Origin: Betaproteobacteria bacterium
GTDB lineage: Bacteria; Pseudomonadota; Gammaproteobacteria; Burkholderiales; Burkholderiaceae_C
Reading direction: 5' to 3'
Assembly: GCA_016704535.1 (NCBI GenBank)
Contig: JADIZZ010000022.1
Location: forward strand, 1-14,725
Length of the DNA: 14,725 bases
Part shown: positions 1 through 6,867 of the stretch, one piece after another
Position numbering within the stretch: position 1 is the stretch's first letter
How the letters are laid out: each line of letters begins with the position of its first letter
Translations under genes and position numbers: made by a program
The notes under the pieces: generated by a model
The model's input: the letters and a program-made list of their open reading frames with translations, nothing else
Databases searched by the model: none
What the model was told of the DNA's origin: nothing

Positions 1-1
1 C

Positions 2-1531
2 CTCATCATCTTCGACACGACTTTGCGTGACGGCGAACAATCGCCCGGCGCCTCGATGACGCGCGAGGAGAAGCTCCGCATCGCGCGTCAGCTCGAGCGG
101 CTGCGCGTCGACGTCATCGAGGCCGGCTTCGCCGCGTCGAGTAACGGCGACTTCGAGGCCGTGAAGGCCATCGCCGACGCGATCAAGGAATCGATCGTGT
201 GCTCGCTGGCGCGCGCCAACGACCGGGACATCTCGCGCGCCGCCGAGGCGCTGAAGGGTGCGGCGCGTTCGCGCATCCACACCTTCATCGCCACCAGCGA
301 GCTGCACATGGAGAAGAAGTTGCGCATGACGCGCGACCAGGTCTTCGAGCAGGCCAGGCTGGCGGTGCGCTTTGCGCGCAACCTGTGCGGTGACATCGAG
401 TTCAGCCCCGAGGACGGTTACCGTTCGGACCCCGATTTCCTCTGCCGCGTGCTCGAAGCCGTGATCGACGAAGGTGCGACCACGCTGAACATCCCTGACA
501 CCGTGGGCTACGCCGTGCCCGAGCTCTACGGTGAGTTCATTCGCAGCCTGCGCGAGCGTGTGCCGAACAGCGACAAGGCGATCTGGAGCGTGCACTGCCA
601 CAACGACCTGGGCATGGCGGTGGCCAATTCGTTGGCCGGTGTGAAGATCGGCGGCGCGCGCCAGGTCGAATGCACCATCAATGGCCTGGGCGAACGTGCC
701 GGCAATTGTTCGCTCGAAGAAGTGGTGATGGCCGTGCGCACGCGGCGCGACTACTTCGGGCTGTCGGTCGGCATCGACACGACGCAGATCGTGCCCGCCT
801 CGCGCATGGTCAGCCAGACCACCGGCTTCGTCGTCCAGCCGAACAAGGCGGTCGTCGGCGCGAATGCGTTTGCGCACGCCAGCGGCATCCACCAGGACGG
901 CGTGCTGAAGGCGCGCGATACCTACGAAATCATGCGTGCCGAGGACGTGGGCTGGGCCGCCAACAAGATCGTGCTGGGCAAGCTGAGCGGCCGCAACGCC
1001 TTCAAGCAGCGCCTGCAGGATCTGGGCATCCAGATGGAGAGCGAGGCCGAGATCAATGCGGCGTTCGCACGCTTCAAGGACCTGGCCGACCGCAAGAGCG
1101 ACATCTTCGACGAGGACATCATCGCGCTGGTCGGCGACGAGAGCGTCACCGCAGAACACGAGCATTACCGCCTGCTGGCGCTGTCGCAGCAGTCGGCGAC
1201 GGGCGAACGGCCGCACGCTTCGGTGAGTTTTGCCGCCGGCGCCGTGGAGCATCATGCCGAAAGCGACGGCAACGGACCGGTCGACGCGACGCTCAAGGCC
1301 ATCGAGTCGAAGGTGCAAAGTGGTGCCGAGATGGTGCTCTATTCGGTGAATGCCATCACCTCGGGCAGCACAGAATCACAAGGCGAGGTCACCTTCAGGC
1401 TGCAGTTGGGGGGCCGCGTGGTGAACGGGGTGGGTGCAGATCCGGACATCGTGGTGGCTTCGGCCAAGGCTTACCTGTCGGCTCTCAACAAGCTGTTCAG
1501 TGCCGCCGATCGGGTTGCCGCGCAGGGCTGA
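2..1531 (+). CDS. leuA: 2-isopropylmalate synthase LeuA (5' end cut by window)
   Basis: Catalyses the first committed step of leucine biosynthesis in the cytoplasm: acetyl-CoA plus 2-oxoisovalerate gives 2-isopropylmalate. The frame is open from base 2 and reads LIIFDTTLRDGEQSPGASM, the conserved N-terminus of the HMGL-like TIM-barrel family. Only about 3-5 residues and the start codon are missing, so the TTG at 23 is internal and not a start. The metal-binding HCHNDLGM motif lies near 597-620 and the conserved GLGERAGNCSLEE segment near 685-720. The last roughly 120 residues form the C-terminal regulatory domain that gives leucine feedback inhibition in this family. The 509 residues seen match the usual length of just over 510. 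No terminator is evident after the stop, and the next gene has its own promoter. In Burkholderiales leuA often follows ilvC and pssA, which would lie to the left of the window. Confidence 0.97.
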   Translation, partial: LIIFDTTLRDGEQSPGASMTREEKLRIARQLERLRVDVIEAGFAASSNGDFEAVKAIADAIKESIVCSLARANDRDISRAAEALKGAARSRIHTFIATSELHMEKKLRMTRDQVFEQARLAVRFARNLCGDIEFSPEDGYRSDPDFLCRVLEAVIDEGATTLNIPDTVGYAVPELYGEFIRSLRERVPNSDKAIWSVHCHNDLGMAVANSLAGVKIGGARQVECTINGLGERAGNCSLEEVVMAVRTRRDYFGLSVGIDTTQIVPASRMVSQTTGFVVQPNKAVVGANAFAHASGIHQDGVLKARDTYEIMRAEDVGWAANKIVLGKLSGRNAFKQRLQDLGIQMESEAEINAAFARFKDLADRKSDIFDEDIIALVGDESVTAEHEHYRLLALSQQSATGERPHASVSFAAGAVEHHAESDGNGPVDATLKAIESKVQSGAEMVLYSVNAITSGSTESQGEVTFRLQLGGRVVNGVGADPDIVVASAKAYLSALNKLFSAADRVAAQG

Positions 1532-1663
1532 GGCTGGGCGCACGGCTTCGGAAGGAGCCTGATGTCTGGCGAAGGCTCAAGTGCGATTTCACGCACGAGG
1601 GCTGGAACCTGGTCTTCTGCACCAAAGAGTCGACTTGAGGAAATTAGCGCAAGCAATTGAATC

Positions 1664-1692
1664 TTGTGAACATTTTTCCTCTGGCCTACACT
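1664..1692 (+). promoter_or_regulatory. Putative sigma70 promoter of pbpG
   Basis: TTGTGA at 1664-1669 and TACACT at 1687-1692 are separated by 17 bp, each matching four of six consensus positions. The stretch is AT-rich compared with its surroundings. Transcription would start near 1699, giving a leader of about 23 nt before the GTG start of pbpG. Prediction from sequence only. Confidence 0.45.
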
Positions 1693-1705
1693 CGGTAGCT
1701 GGGCG

Positions 1706-1715
1706 AAGAGAGAGG
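1706..1715 (+). promoter_or_regulatory. Ribosome binding site deciding the pbpG start
   Basis: The purine run AAGAGAGAGG ends 6 nt before the GTG at 1722. This favours that GTG over the in-frame ATG at 1758, which has a G-rich run too close to it (about 2 nt). Confidence 0.55.
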
Positions 1716-1721
1716 TACTCG

Positions 1722-2870
1722 GTGCAGAAGATCAAGTCGTTGGGTTTGCGAGGGGCCATGACCTGCATGCTGGTGGTGGGGCTGGGCGGGCTGCCGATGG
1801 CGCACGCGCAGGCCACCAAGTCCACGAAGGATGCCACTGCAGCCCAGCCGAAGAAGCAGGCCAAGGCGGCCAAGGCGGCCAAGCCGTCGGCCCGCGCCGC
1901 CGCGCGCAAGTCGGTGGTACGCCTCGAACCGGCCCGACCTTCCTTCGGCCACCTCTACGGTCTGCAGCAGACCGATGACCCACTCGACTTGAAGTCCAGC
2001 GTCGCCCTCGTCATAGACCAGGACACCGATGAGGTTTTGCTCAGCAAGAACCCGCAAGCCGTGTTGCCCATCGCCAGCATCACCAAGCTGATGACGGCGT
2101 TGGTGGTGACCGAAGCCCGCCTGTCGATGGACGAGATGCTGGAGGTGGCGCAGGACGATGTCGATGCCACCAGCGGCTCGCGTTCGCGCCTGCGCCTGGG
2201 CACCTCGCTCAGCCGCGGCGAGATGTTGCACCTGGCGCTGATGTCGTCAGAGAACCGCGCTGCGCACGTGCTCGGCCGCACCTACCCGGGGGGCATGGGC
2301 CTCTTCGTTGTGGCGATGAATGCCAAGGCCCGCCTGTTGGGCATGACCGACACGCGTTACGTCGAACCCACCGGCCTGTCCAGTGACAACCAGTCCAGCG
2401 CGAGGGATCTGTCGCGCCTGGTGCGTGCCGCCTCCGAGCACCCCATCATCCGCGACCTGTCGACCACGATCGAGGCCAGCGTCCCCGTCGGCCGGCACCA
2501 AGTCCAGTTCCACACCACGAACGGTTTGGTGCGCAACCCCGAGTGGGACATTGGCCTGCAGAAGACAGGCTACATCGCTGCTGCCGGGCGCTGCCTCGTG
2601 ATGCAGACCCAGGTGGCCGGGCGCAAGTTGATCATGGTGCTGTTGGACTCGGCTGGCAAATACTCGCGCCTGGGCGACGCTGAGCGCATCCGCAAATGGC
2701 TGGCCACCGCACCGTTTGTGCCCTCGGCTGTAGCCGCACCCATCTCTAAGGTGGCGCCAGTGACGTCCCTGGCCCCGGTGGCGTCGGGCGTGCTGGTGGG
2801 CCCGGCGGTGGCGCCGCTGACCTTGGCGACGATGCCTGCTGCGGCGCTGGCAGACATTCAGCCGCGGTAG
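1722..2870 (+). CDS. pbpG: D-alanyl-D-alanine endopeptidase (PBP7-type, peptidase S11)
   Basis: Low-molecular-weight penicillin-binding protein that cleaves D-Ala-meso-DAP cross-links in periplasmic peptidoglycan. All three active-site motifs of the family are visible: SITK (S119, K122), SEN (S176-N178) and KTG (K281-G283). The GTG start yields a basic N-terminus, a hydrophobic stretch and an AHAQA site, which is a good Sec signal peptide. A Lys/Ala-rich linker (about residues 28-65) follows, and then the catalytic domain. The C-terminal 45-50 residues are an Ala/Pro/Val-rich tail of low complexity. At 382 residues it is somewhat longer than the E. coli protein because of this linker and tail. 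A DacA-type carboxypeptidase is the alternative, but the sequence around YVEPTGLSSDNQSS and the lack of a C-terminal amphipathic anchor favour PBP7. It converges with the regulator gene on its right and overlaps it by 13 bp. Confidence 0.9.
   Translation: MQKIKSLGLRGAMTCMLVVGLGGLPMAHAQATKSTKDATAAQPKKQAKAAKAAKPSARAAARKSVVRLEPARPSFGHLYGLQQTDDPLDLKSSVALVIDQDTDEVLLSKNPQAVLPIASITKLMTALVVTEARLSMDEMLEVAQDDVDATSGSRSRLRLGTSLSRGEMLHLALMSSENRAAHVLGRTYPGGMGLFVVAMNAKARLLGMTDTRYVEPTGLSSDNQSSARDLSRLVRAASEHPIIRDLSTTIEASVPVGRHQVQFHTTNGLVRNPEWDIGLQKTGYIAAAGRCLVMQTQVAGRKLIMVLLDSAGKYSRLGDAERIRKWLATAPFVPSAVAAPISKVAPVTSLAPVASGVLVGPAVAPLTLATMPAAALADIQPR
1860..1883 (+). repeat. 9-bp tandem repeat within pbpG
   Basis: The unit GCCAAGGCG occurs twice in full, followed by GCCAAG (2.7 copies). 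It encodes AKA-type residues in the Lys/Ala-rich linker after the signal peptide. The 9-bp period keeps the frame, so copy number could vary without breaking the gene. Confidence 0.7.
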
Positions 2871-3625
2871 CCCAGCGCCAGTGAGATCTGGCTCGCCGTG
2901 GCCTTCACGCGCTCGAGCCAACTCTCCTCCAGCCGGTCGGCCGGAGCCGACACCGACAGCCCTGCCAGCAGTTTGCCCTGGTCGTCGTAGACGCCGGCGG
3001 CCATGCAGCGCACGCCCAGTTCGAGTTCCTCGTCGTCGCGCGCCACGCCCGTGGCACGCACGCCGGCAAGCTCACGCTCCAGGCGCGGCAGGTCGGTAAT
3101 GCTGTTGCGCGTGTGGCCGGTCAGTCCCGTGCGAGTAGCGTAGGTGCGCACTCGGGCTGGATCGTCGTGGGCAAGGAAGAGCTTGCCGACCGAAGTCAGG
3201 TGCAGCGGTGCGTGACCACCGATGGCGCGCACCACCTGCATGCCGGAGCGCTCGCTGTAGGTGCGTTCGATGTAGACGATCTCGTCGCCCTGGCGCATCG
3301 ACAGGTTCACCGGCTGGTGGGTCACCTTGTGCAGTTCGCGCATCGGCCCCAGTGCGGCCTCGCGCACGTCCAGCCGCGCCTTCACCAGGTTGCCCAGCTC
3401 GAGCAGCCGCATGCCCAGCCGGTAGCTGCCGGCGGCGGGGCGGTCGACGAAGCGGCCGATGGCCAGGTCGTTGAGGATGCGGTGTGCAGTGCTCGGGTGC
3501 AGCCCAGTGCGTTCGGCGATCTCCTTCAGCGACACTGGATCGGGCTGCGCAGCCAGCGTTTCGAGCAGAGCGAAACTGCGTTCCAGCACCTGGATGGTGG
3601 GACGGGGAAGGTCCTTGGCGGTCAT
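2858..3625 (-). CDS. IclR-family transcriptional regulator
   Basis: DNA-binding regulator with the two-domain layout of the IclR family. An N-terminal winged helix-turn-helix covers about residues 10-65, with VSLKEIAERTGLHPSTAHRI as the helix-turn-helix core. A C-terminal GAF-like effector domain follows, with family features such as a SVGKLFLA segment and a conserved C-terminal GLSVSAPADR segment. The ATG at 3625 gives 255 residues starting just before the conserved PTIQVLERSFALLE. An in-frame GTG at 3652 would add nine residues; neither has a clear Shine-Dalgarno sequence. It lies 57 bp downstream of hpnE on the same strand, so it may be read through from the squalene operon or have its own promoter. 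The effector and targets cannot be told from sequence. Its 3' end overlaps the convergent pbpG by 13 bp. Confidence 0.93.
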   Translation of the reverse strand: MTAKDLPRPTIQVLERSFALLETLAAQPDPVSLKEIAERTGLHPSTAHRILNDLAIGRFVDRPAAGSYRLGMRLLELGNLVKARLDVREAALGPMRELHKVTHQPVNLSMRQGDEIVYIERTYSERSGMQVVRAIGGHAPLHLTSVGKLFLAHDDPARVRTYATRTGLTGHTRNSITDLPRLERELAGVRATGVARDDEELELGVRCMAAGVYDDQGKLLAGLSVSAPADRLEESWLERVKATASQISLALGYRG

Positions 3626-3655
3626 GTTGGGAGAACGTCCGGTGATGTGCACTCA

Positions 3656-3670
3656 TTCTGCATCGCGGAA
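3656..3670 (-). promoter_or_regulatory. Imperfect dyad upstream of the IclR-type gene
   Basis: TTCTGC-ATC-GCGGAA is a 15-bp inverted repeat with six-base arms and a single mismatch, placed 31-45 bp before the chosen ATG. IclR-family proteins often bind short dyads near their own promoters, so this could be an autoregulatory operator. It is short enough to occur by chance. Confidence 0.25.
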
Positions 3671-3682
3671 ACTCGACTTGCA

Positions 3683-4990
3683 TCACGGTGTCTGTAGAGC
3701 GCCGCCTCGCGCGCCCGTCGGGTGGCGTTTCAAGGCTTCGAGTGCCGCTTCTCCCGCCCGCACCGCACCCTCCAGCGTGGCCGGATAGGGCCCCTGCACG
3801 TAGTCGCCAGCCGCGACGAGGCCCGGGGCAATGTTCGGGGGCGGACGGTCCAGGGCCGGCACGCAGCGGAAGGTGGCGCGCTTTTCGGTCAGCGTACGCA
3901 GCAGGGTGGGTGCCGTTGGCCAGGTGCCGGGCGCAAAGTCGGCCCGCGCTTGCTGCAGCACGGCGGCCGCGGTGGCTTCCTGGCCCGCCTCGGTCCAGGC
4001 GCGCGCGCCGCTGACTACAAAGGCGAAGAGCCCCGGCGTGGCGCCCAACGCGCCGTGGTCGAAGGCGAACTGGGCCGGTGCCTGCGGCCCGTCGACCAGC
4101 GCGGTCATCGGCGCCGGCAGGCGCGCACCCGGGCAGCGCAGGTAGACGGTGATAATGGGCTCGTAGCGCAGCTCCCGGGTACGGGCCGACCACGCTGGTG
4201 CTACAGCGTCGGTCAGGCGAGCGGCCTCGGCGGCGCTGCAGGCCAGCACGACGGCGTCGAAGGGCTGGCCGTCGACCCACCAGCCTGTGTCCGCGAGCGA
4301 GATCTGCTGCACCCGCGTGCCGGGGCGCAGCGTTGCGCCCGCGGCCAGCAGCCACGTGGCCGCCGGCTGGGGGAGAAGCGCGCTCAGGGACCACCGCGGC
4401 AGCAGCAGATCGGCCGCGCCAGGCCCGCCGAACAGCGCGTCCTGCAGCACCCGCAGCCAGACCGTCGCGCTGGCCTGCGCGGCGGGCGTGTTCAGCGCGG
4501 CCACGCACAGTGGGTCGATCAGCAACTGGCGCACCGCCTGCGGCAGCCCGGCACAGAGGGCGTCGACAGTCGTGCCCGGCGCACAGCGGAAGCGCGCCAT
4601 CGCCCAGCTTGCCGCCGTGGCCAGCAGCGCCAGCTTGTCGGCAGCCGTCCAGCCGTCGGCGCCCAGCACGCCCCGGCCGAAGGCCAGCAGTGCTGGGCCG
4701 GCCGGCAGGCGCAGGCCGCGGCCGTCGGCGTAGCGCAGTTCCAGCGGGCGCCGGTGCAGCCCGGCTTCGACATCAGTGCCAACGGTGCGCATCAGCGCCA
4801 GCGTGCGGCGGTAGGCACCGATCAGGATGTGCTGGCCGTTGTCCAGCGCCAAACCGTCGACATCCACGCCCCGCGCGCGACCGCCCCAGTGCGCGGCCAT
4901 CTCGAACAGCGTGACGGCGTGGCCCGCCTCGGTGGCACGCACCGCCGCGGCCAGGCCGGCCCAGCCGCCGCCGACGACGGCCAGTCTCAT
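3683..4990 (-). CDS. hpnE: Hydroxysqualene dehydroxylase HpnE (squalene-associated FAD-dependent desaturase)
   Basis: FAD-dependent amine-oxidase/phytoene-desaturase-fold enzyme that reduces hydroxysqualene to squalene, the last step of the three-enzyme bacterial route. The N-terminus MRLAVVGGGWAGLAAAVRA carries the GxGxxG dinucleotide-binding motif, and a Glu ends the second strand (VTLFEMA). The GGRARG segment and LDNGQHILIGAY are typical of this branch. The C-terminal FAD-contacting part reads GLVAAGDYVQGPYPATLEGA. At 435 residues it is full length. The ATG at 4990 lies 34 bp after the hpnD stop, consistent with one transcript hpnC-hpnD-hpnE. A carotenoid desaturase is the nearest alternative, but the two synthase neighbours make HpnE much more likely. 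Confidence 0.93.
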   Translation of the reverse strand: MRLAVVGGGWAGLAAAVRATEAGHAVTLFEMAAHWGGRARGVDVDGLALDNGQHILIGAYRRTLALMRTVGTDVEAGLHRRPLELRYADGRGLRLPAGPALLAFGRGVLGADGWTAADKLALLATAASWAMARFRCAPGTTVDALCAGLPQAVRQLLIDPLCVAALNTPAAQASATVWLRVLQDALFGGPGAADLLLPRWSLSALLPQPAATWLLAAGATLRPGTRVQQISLADTGWWVDGQPFDAVVLACSAAEAARLTDAVAPAWSARTRELRYEPIITVYLRCPGARLPAPMTALVDGPQAPAQFAFDHGALGATPGLFAFVVSGARAWTEAGQEATAAAVLQQARADFAPGTWPTAPTLLRTLTEKRATFRCVPALDRPPPNIAPGLVAAGDYVQGPYPATLEGAVRAGEAALEALKRHPTGARGGALQTP

Positions 4991-5024
4991 GCGCGGTGTC
5001 CCGGAGGCCGACTCGGCGCCAGCG

Positions 5025-5873
5025 TCACCGGCCTTGCAGGTGGGTGCGGGTGGCGATCCACAGCTTGCGCAGCGGCGTGAGCGAGGTGCGCTGGTGCAGC
5101 ACCTGGAAGCCGTGTGACTCTACCTCTCGCAGCAGCGTTCGGTAGATGTTGGCCATCATCAGCCCGGGCTTCTGCGCCACGCGGTCGGCGTCGGGCAGCA
5201 AGGTCAGCGCGGCGTCGTAGGCGGCGTGTGCACGTTCGGTCTGGAAGCGCATCAGCGCCGTGAAGCGCGGGCTGTAGCCCCAGGGCGCCTCGCGCTTGAG
5301 CAGTTCGTGCGCCTTGACGTCGAACTGCTGCAATTCGCTCATCGGCAGGTAGATGCGGCCGCGCCGGGCGTCGTCGCCGACGTCGCGGATGATGTTGGTC
5401 AGCTGCATCGCCTGCCCCAGCCGGTGCGCGTACTGCACCGTGGCCGCCTCGGTGCGGCCGAAGATGTTGGCTGCCACCTCGCCTACCACGCCGGCCACCA
5501 GGTGGCAGTAACGCTGCAGGGAAGGGAAGTCCAGGAAACGGGTCTGTTCGAGGTCGGTCTGGCAACCTTCGACGACGGCCAGCAGATGCGCGGCTTCGAT
5601 GCCGAAGTCGGCCGCCAGCGGCATCAGCGCCTGCATCACTGGGTGTGTGGCCTGGCCCGCGTAGGCTGCCGCCACCTCGGTGCGCCACCACTGCAGCTTC
5701 TGCGCCGCGACGCTGGGGTCGCTGACCTCGTCGACGACGTCATCGACCTCACGGCAGAAGGCGTAGAAGGCGGTGATTGCGGCGCGCCGCGGTGGCGGCA
5801 GGAAGAGGAAGGCGTAGTAGAACGACGAGCCGCTTCTCGCCGCCTTGTCCTGCACGTATTGCTGCGGGTTCAT
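5025..5873 (-). CDS. hpnD: Presqualene diphosphate synthase HpnD
   Basis: Trans-isoprenyl diphosphate synthase of the squalene/phytoene synthase family. In the HpnCDE pathway it condenses two farnesyl diphosphates to presqualene diphosphate. Both Mg-diphosphate-binding Asp-rich motifs are present: REVDDVVDE (D44 to D48) near the N-terminus and NIIRDVGDDARRGR in the middle. The conserved start MNPQQYVQDKAARSGSSFYY fits the ATG at 5873, giving 282 residues, the usual length. The open frame continues upstream of 5873, but that part is only hpnC read out of frame. The start lies 7 bp after the hpnC stop, with GATGAG as a possible ribosome binding site overlapping the end of hpnC, so the two are probably translationally coupled. 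Often annotated generically as phytoene synthase. Confidence 0.93.
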   Translation of the reverse strand: MNPQQYVQDKAARSGSSFYYAFLFLPPPRRAAITAFYAFCREVDDVVDEVSDPSVAAQKLQWWRTEVAAAYAGQATHPVMQALMPLAADFGIEAAHLLAVVEGCQTDLEQTRFLDFPSLQRYCHLVAGVVGEVAANIFGRTEAATVQYAHRLGQAMQLTNIIRDVGDDARRGRIYLPMSELQQFDVKAHELLKREAPWGYSPRFTALMRFQTERAHAAYDAALTLLPDADRVAQKPGLMMANIYRTLLREVESHGFQVLHQRTSLTPLRKLWIATRTHLQGR

Positions 5874-5880
5874 CGGCAGC

Positions 5881-6732
5881 TCATCGGATGTCGCCGGACA
5901 TGCGCAGCGCGCGCCACAGCAGCAGCGGCACGTCCAGGGCCTGCAGTTTCGGTCGCTGGCGAAGCGTGGCGTGATCCATGGCGGCGATTTTCTCCAGAAT
6001 GCGCAGGCCGCCCTGCACCACCAGGCGCAGCTCCCAGCCGGCACGGCCGGGCACACGCAAGGTCAGCGGCGCACCCTGGGTCATCAAGGTGCGTGCCCAG
6101 TCGCAAAGCGCGGCCACGAGTGCGCGACTGAGCGGGCTGTCGTCGCAGCGGGCCAGTTCCCCGGCCGTTACGGCGTACCGCTGCTGGTCTTCAATCGGTA
6201 CGTAGCAACGGCCGCGCGGGCCGTCGACGCTCAGGTCCTGCCAGAAGTTGATCAGCTGCAGCGCGCTGCAGATGGCGTCGGCCTGCTGCAGCGAGTGGGC
6301 GTCGCGCAGCCCGTACAGGTGCAGCAGCAACCGGCCTATGGGGTTGGCCGAGCGGCCGCAGTAGTCCAGCAGCGCGCGGCGGTCGGGGTAGGGCGGGTTG
6401 CGGACGTCCTGCTCGAAGGCGTCCAGCAGGTCGTGCAGCAGCTGCGCCGGTAAGCGGAACTGGCGCGCCTGCGCCGCCAGAGGCTCGAACACGAGGCGCC
6501 AGCGTGCCGTGGCAGCACGGCCCGCCAGGGCCGCGTCGAGATCGGCGCGGTAGGCTCCGAGTTCGGCCAGACGCTGCACGGCGGGCGCGTCGCCCTCGTC
6601 GGCGATGTCGTCTGCAGTGCGGGCAAAATGATAGATGGCCGCGACCGCCGGGCGTATCGCTGGCGGACACAGCACCGAGGCCACGGGAAAGTTTTCATAG
6701 TGTTCGACGCTCACCTGGGTGATTCTCGCCAT
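5881..6732 (-). CDS. hpnC: Hydroxysqualene synthase HpnC
   Basis: Squalene/phytoene synthase-family enzyme that converts presqualene diphosphate to hydroxysqualene. The sequence VEHYENFPVASVL is a hallmark HpnC N-terminus. The first Asp-rich motif is RTADDIADE (D41 to D45). The second is NFWQDLSVD (D166, D170), followed by GRCYVP. It has 283 residues from the ATG at 6732. An in-frame GTG at 6714 would start MSVEHYENFPVAS, which resembles many family N-termini, and an AGGA directly abuts the ATG with no spacing, so the true start may be the GTG. It is first in the hpnC-hpnD-hpnE operon and divergent from the efflux operon, with 135 bp between the two ATGs. I could not pick out a convincing minus-strand promoter. 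Confidence 0.92.
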   Translation of the reverse strand: MARITQVSVEHYENFPVASVLCPPAIRPAVAAIYHFARTADDIADEGDAPAVQRLAELGAYRADLDAALAGRAATARWRLVFEPLAAQARQFRLPAQLLHDLLDAFEQDVRNPPYPDRRALLDYCGRSANPIGRLLLHLYGLRDAHSLQQADAICSALQLINFWQDLSVDGPRGRCYVPIEDQQRYAVTAGELARCDDSPLSRALVAALCDWARTLMTQGAPLTLRVPGRAGWELRLVVQGGLRILEKIAAMDHATLRQRPKLQALDVPLLLWRALRMSGDIR

Positions 6733-6766
6733 TCCTGACGTGATGCCGGGCTCGGCGGTGCGGTGA

Positions 6767-6796
6767 TTGACAACGGCGCGTGGCTGTCACTACAGT
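6767..6796 (+). promoter_or_regulatory. Putative sigma70 promoter of the RND efflux operon
   Basis: A perfect TTGACA at 6767-6772 and TACAGT at 6791-6796 are separated by 18 bp. Transcription would start near 6803, inside the adjacent palindrome, leaving a leader of about 65 nt. It is the best promoter match I noticed in the window. Confidence 0.6.
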
Positions 6797-6810
6797 ACTG
6801 ACCGGTCAGT
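6797..6810. promoter_or_regulatory. Perfect 14-bp palindrome, likely TetR-type operator
   Basis: ACTGACCGGTCAGT equals its own reverse complement. It starts at the base after the -10 element and covers the expected transcription start, a classic repressor position. Symmetric operators of this kind are typical of TetR-family repressors of RND efflux operons. No tetR-like gene lies in the window, so the regulator would act from elsewhere. It also lies upstream of hpnC and could affect that gene. Confidence 0.6.
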
Positions 6811-6867
6811 CATTAACTTTCGGCGGGCGCCTCGGGCCCCGGGAACACAACCTTGGGGCCAGCAACG

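Noticed and set aside
1581..1596. Hairpin GTGCG-atttca-CGCAC as a leuA terminator
   Set aside because: The stem is only 5 bp and no T tract follows it.
3722..5080. A 452-codon plus-strand open frame across hpnE, with a similar 301-codon frame across hpnD/hpnC
   Set aside because: The compositions are those of the complement of real genes, with no recognisable domain, and hpnE and hpnD explain the codons.
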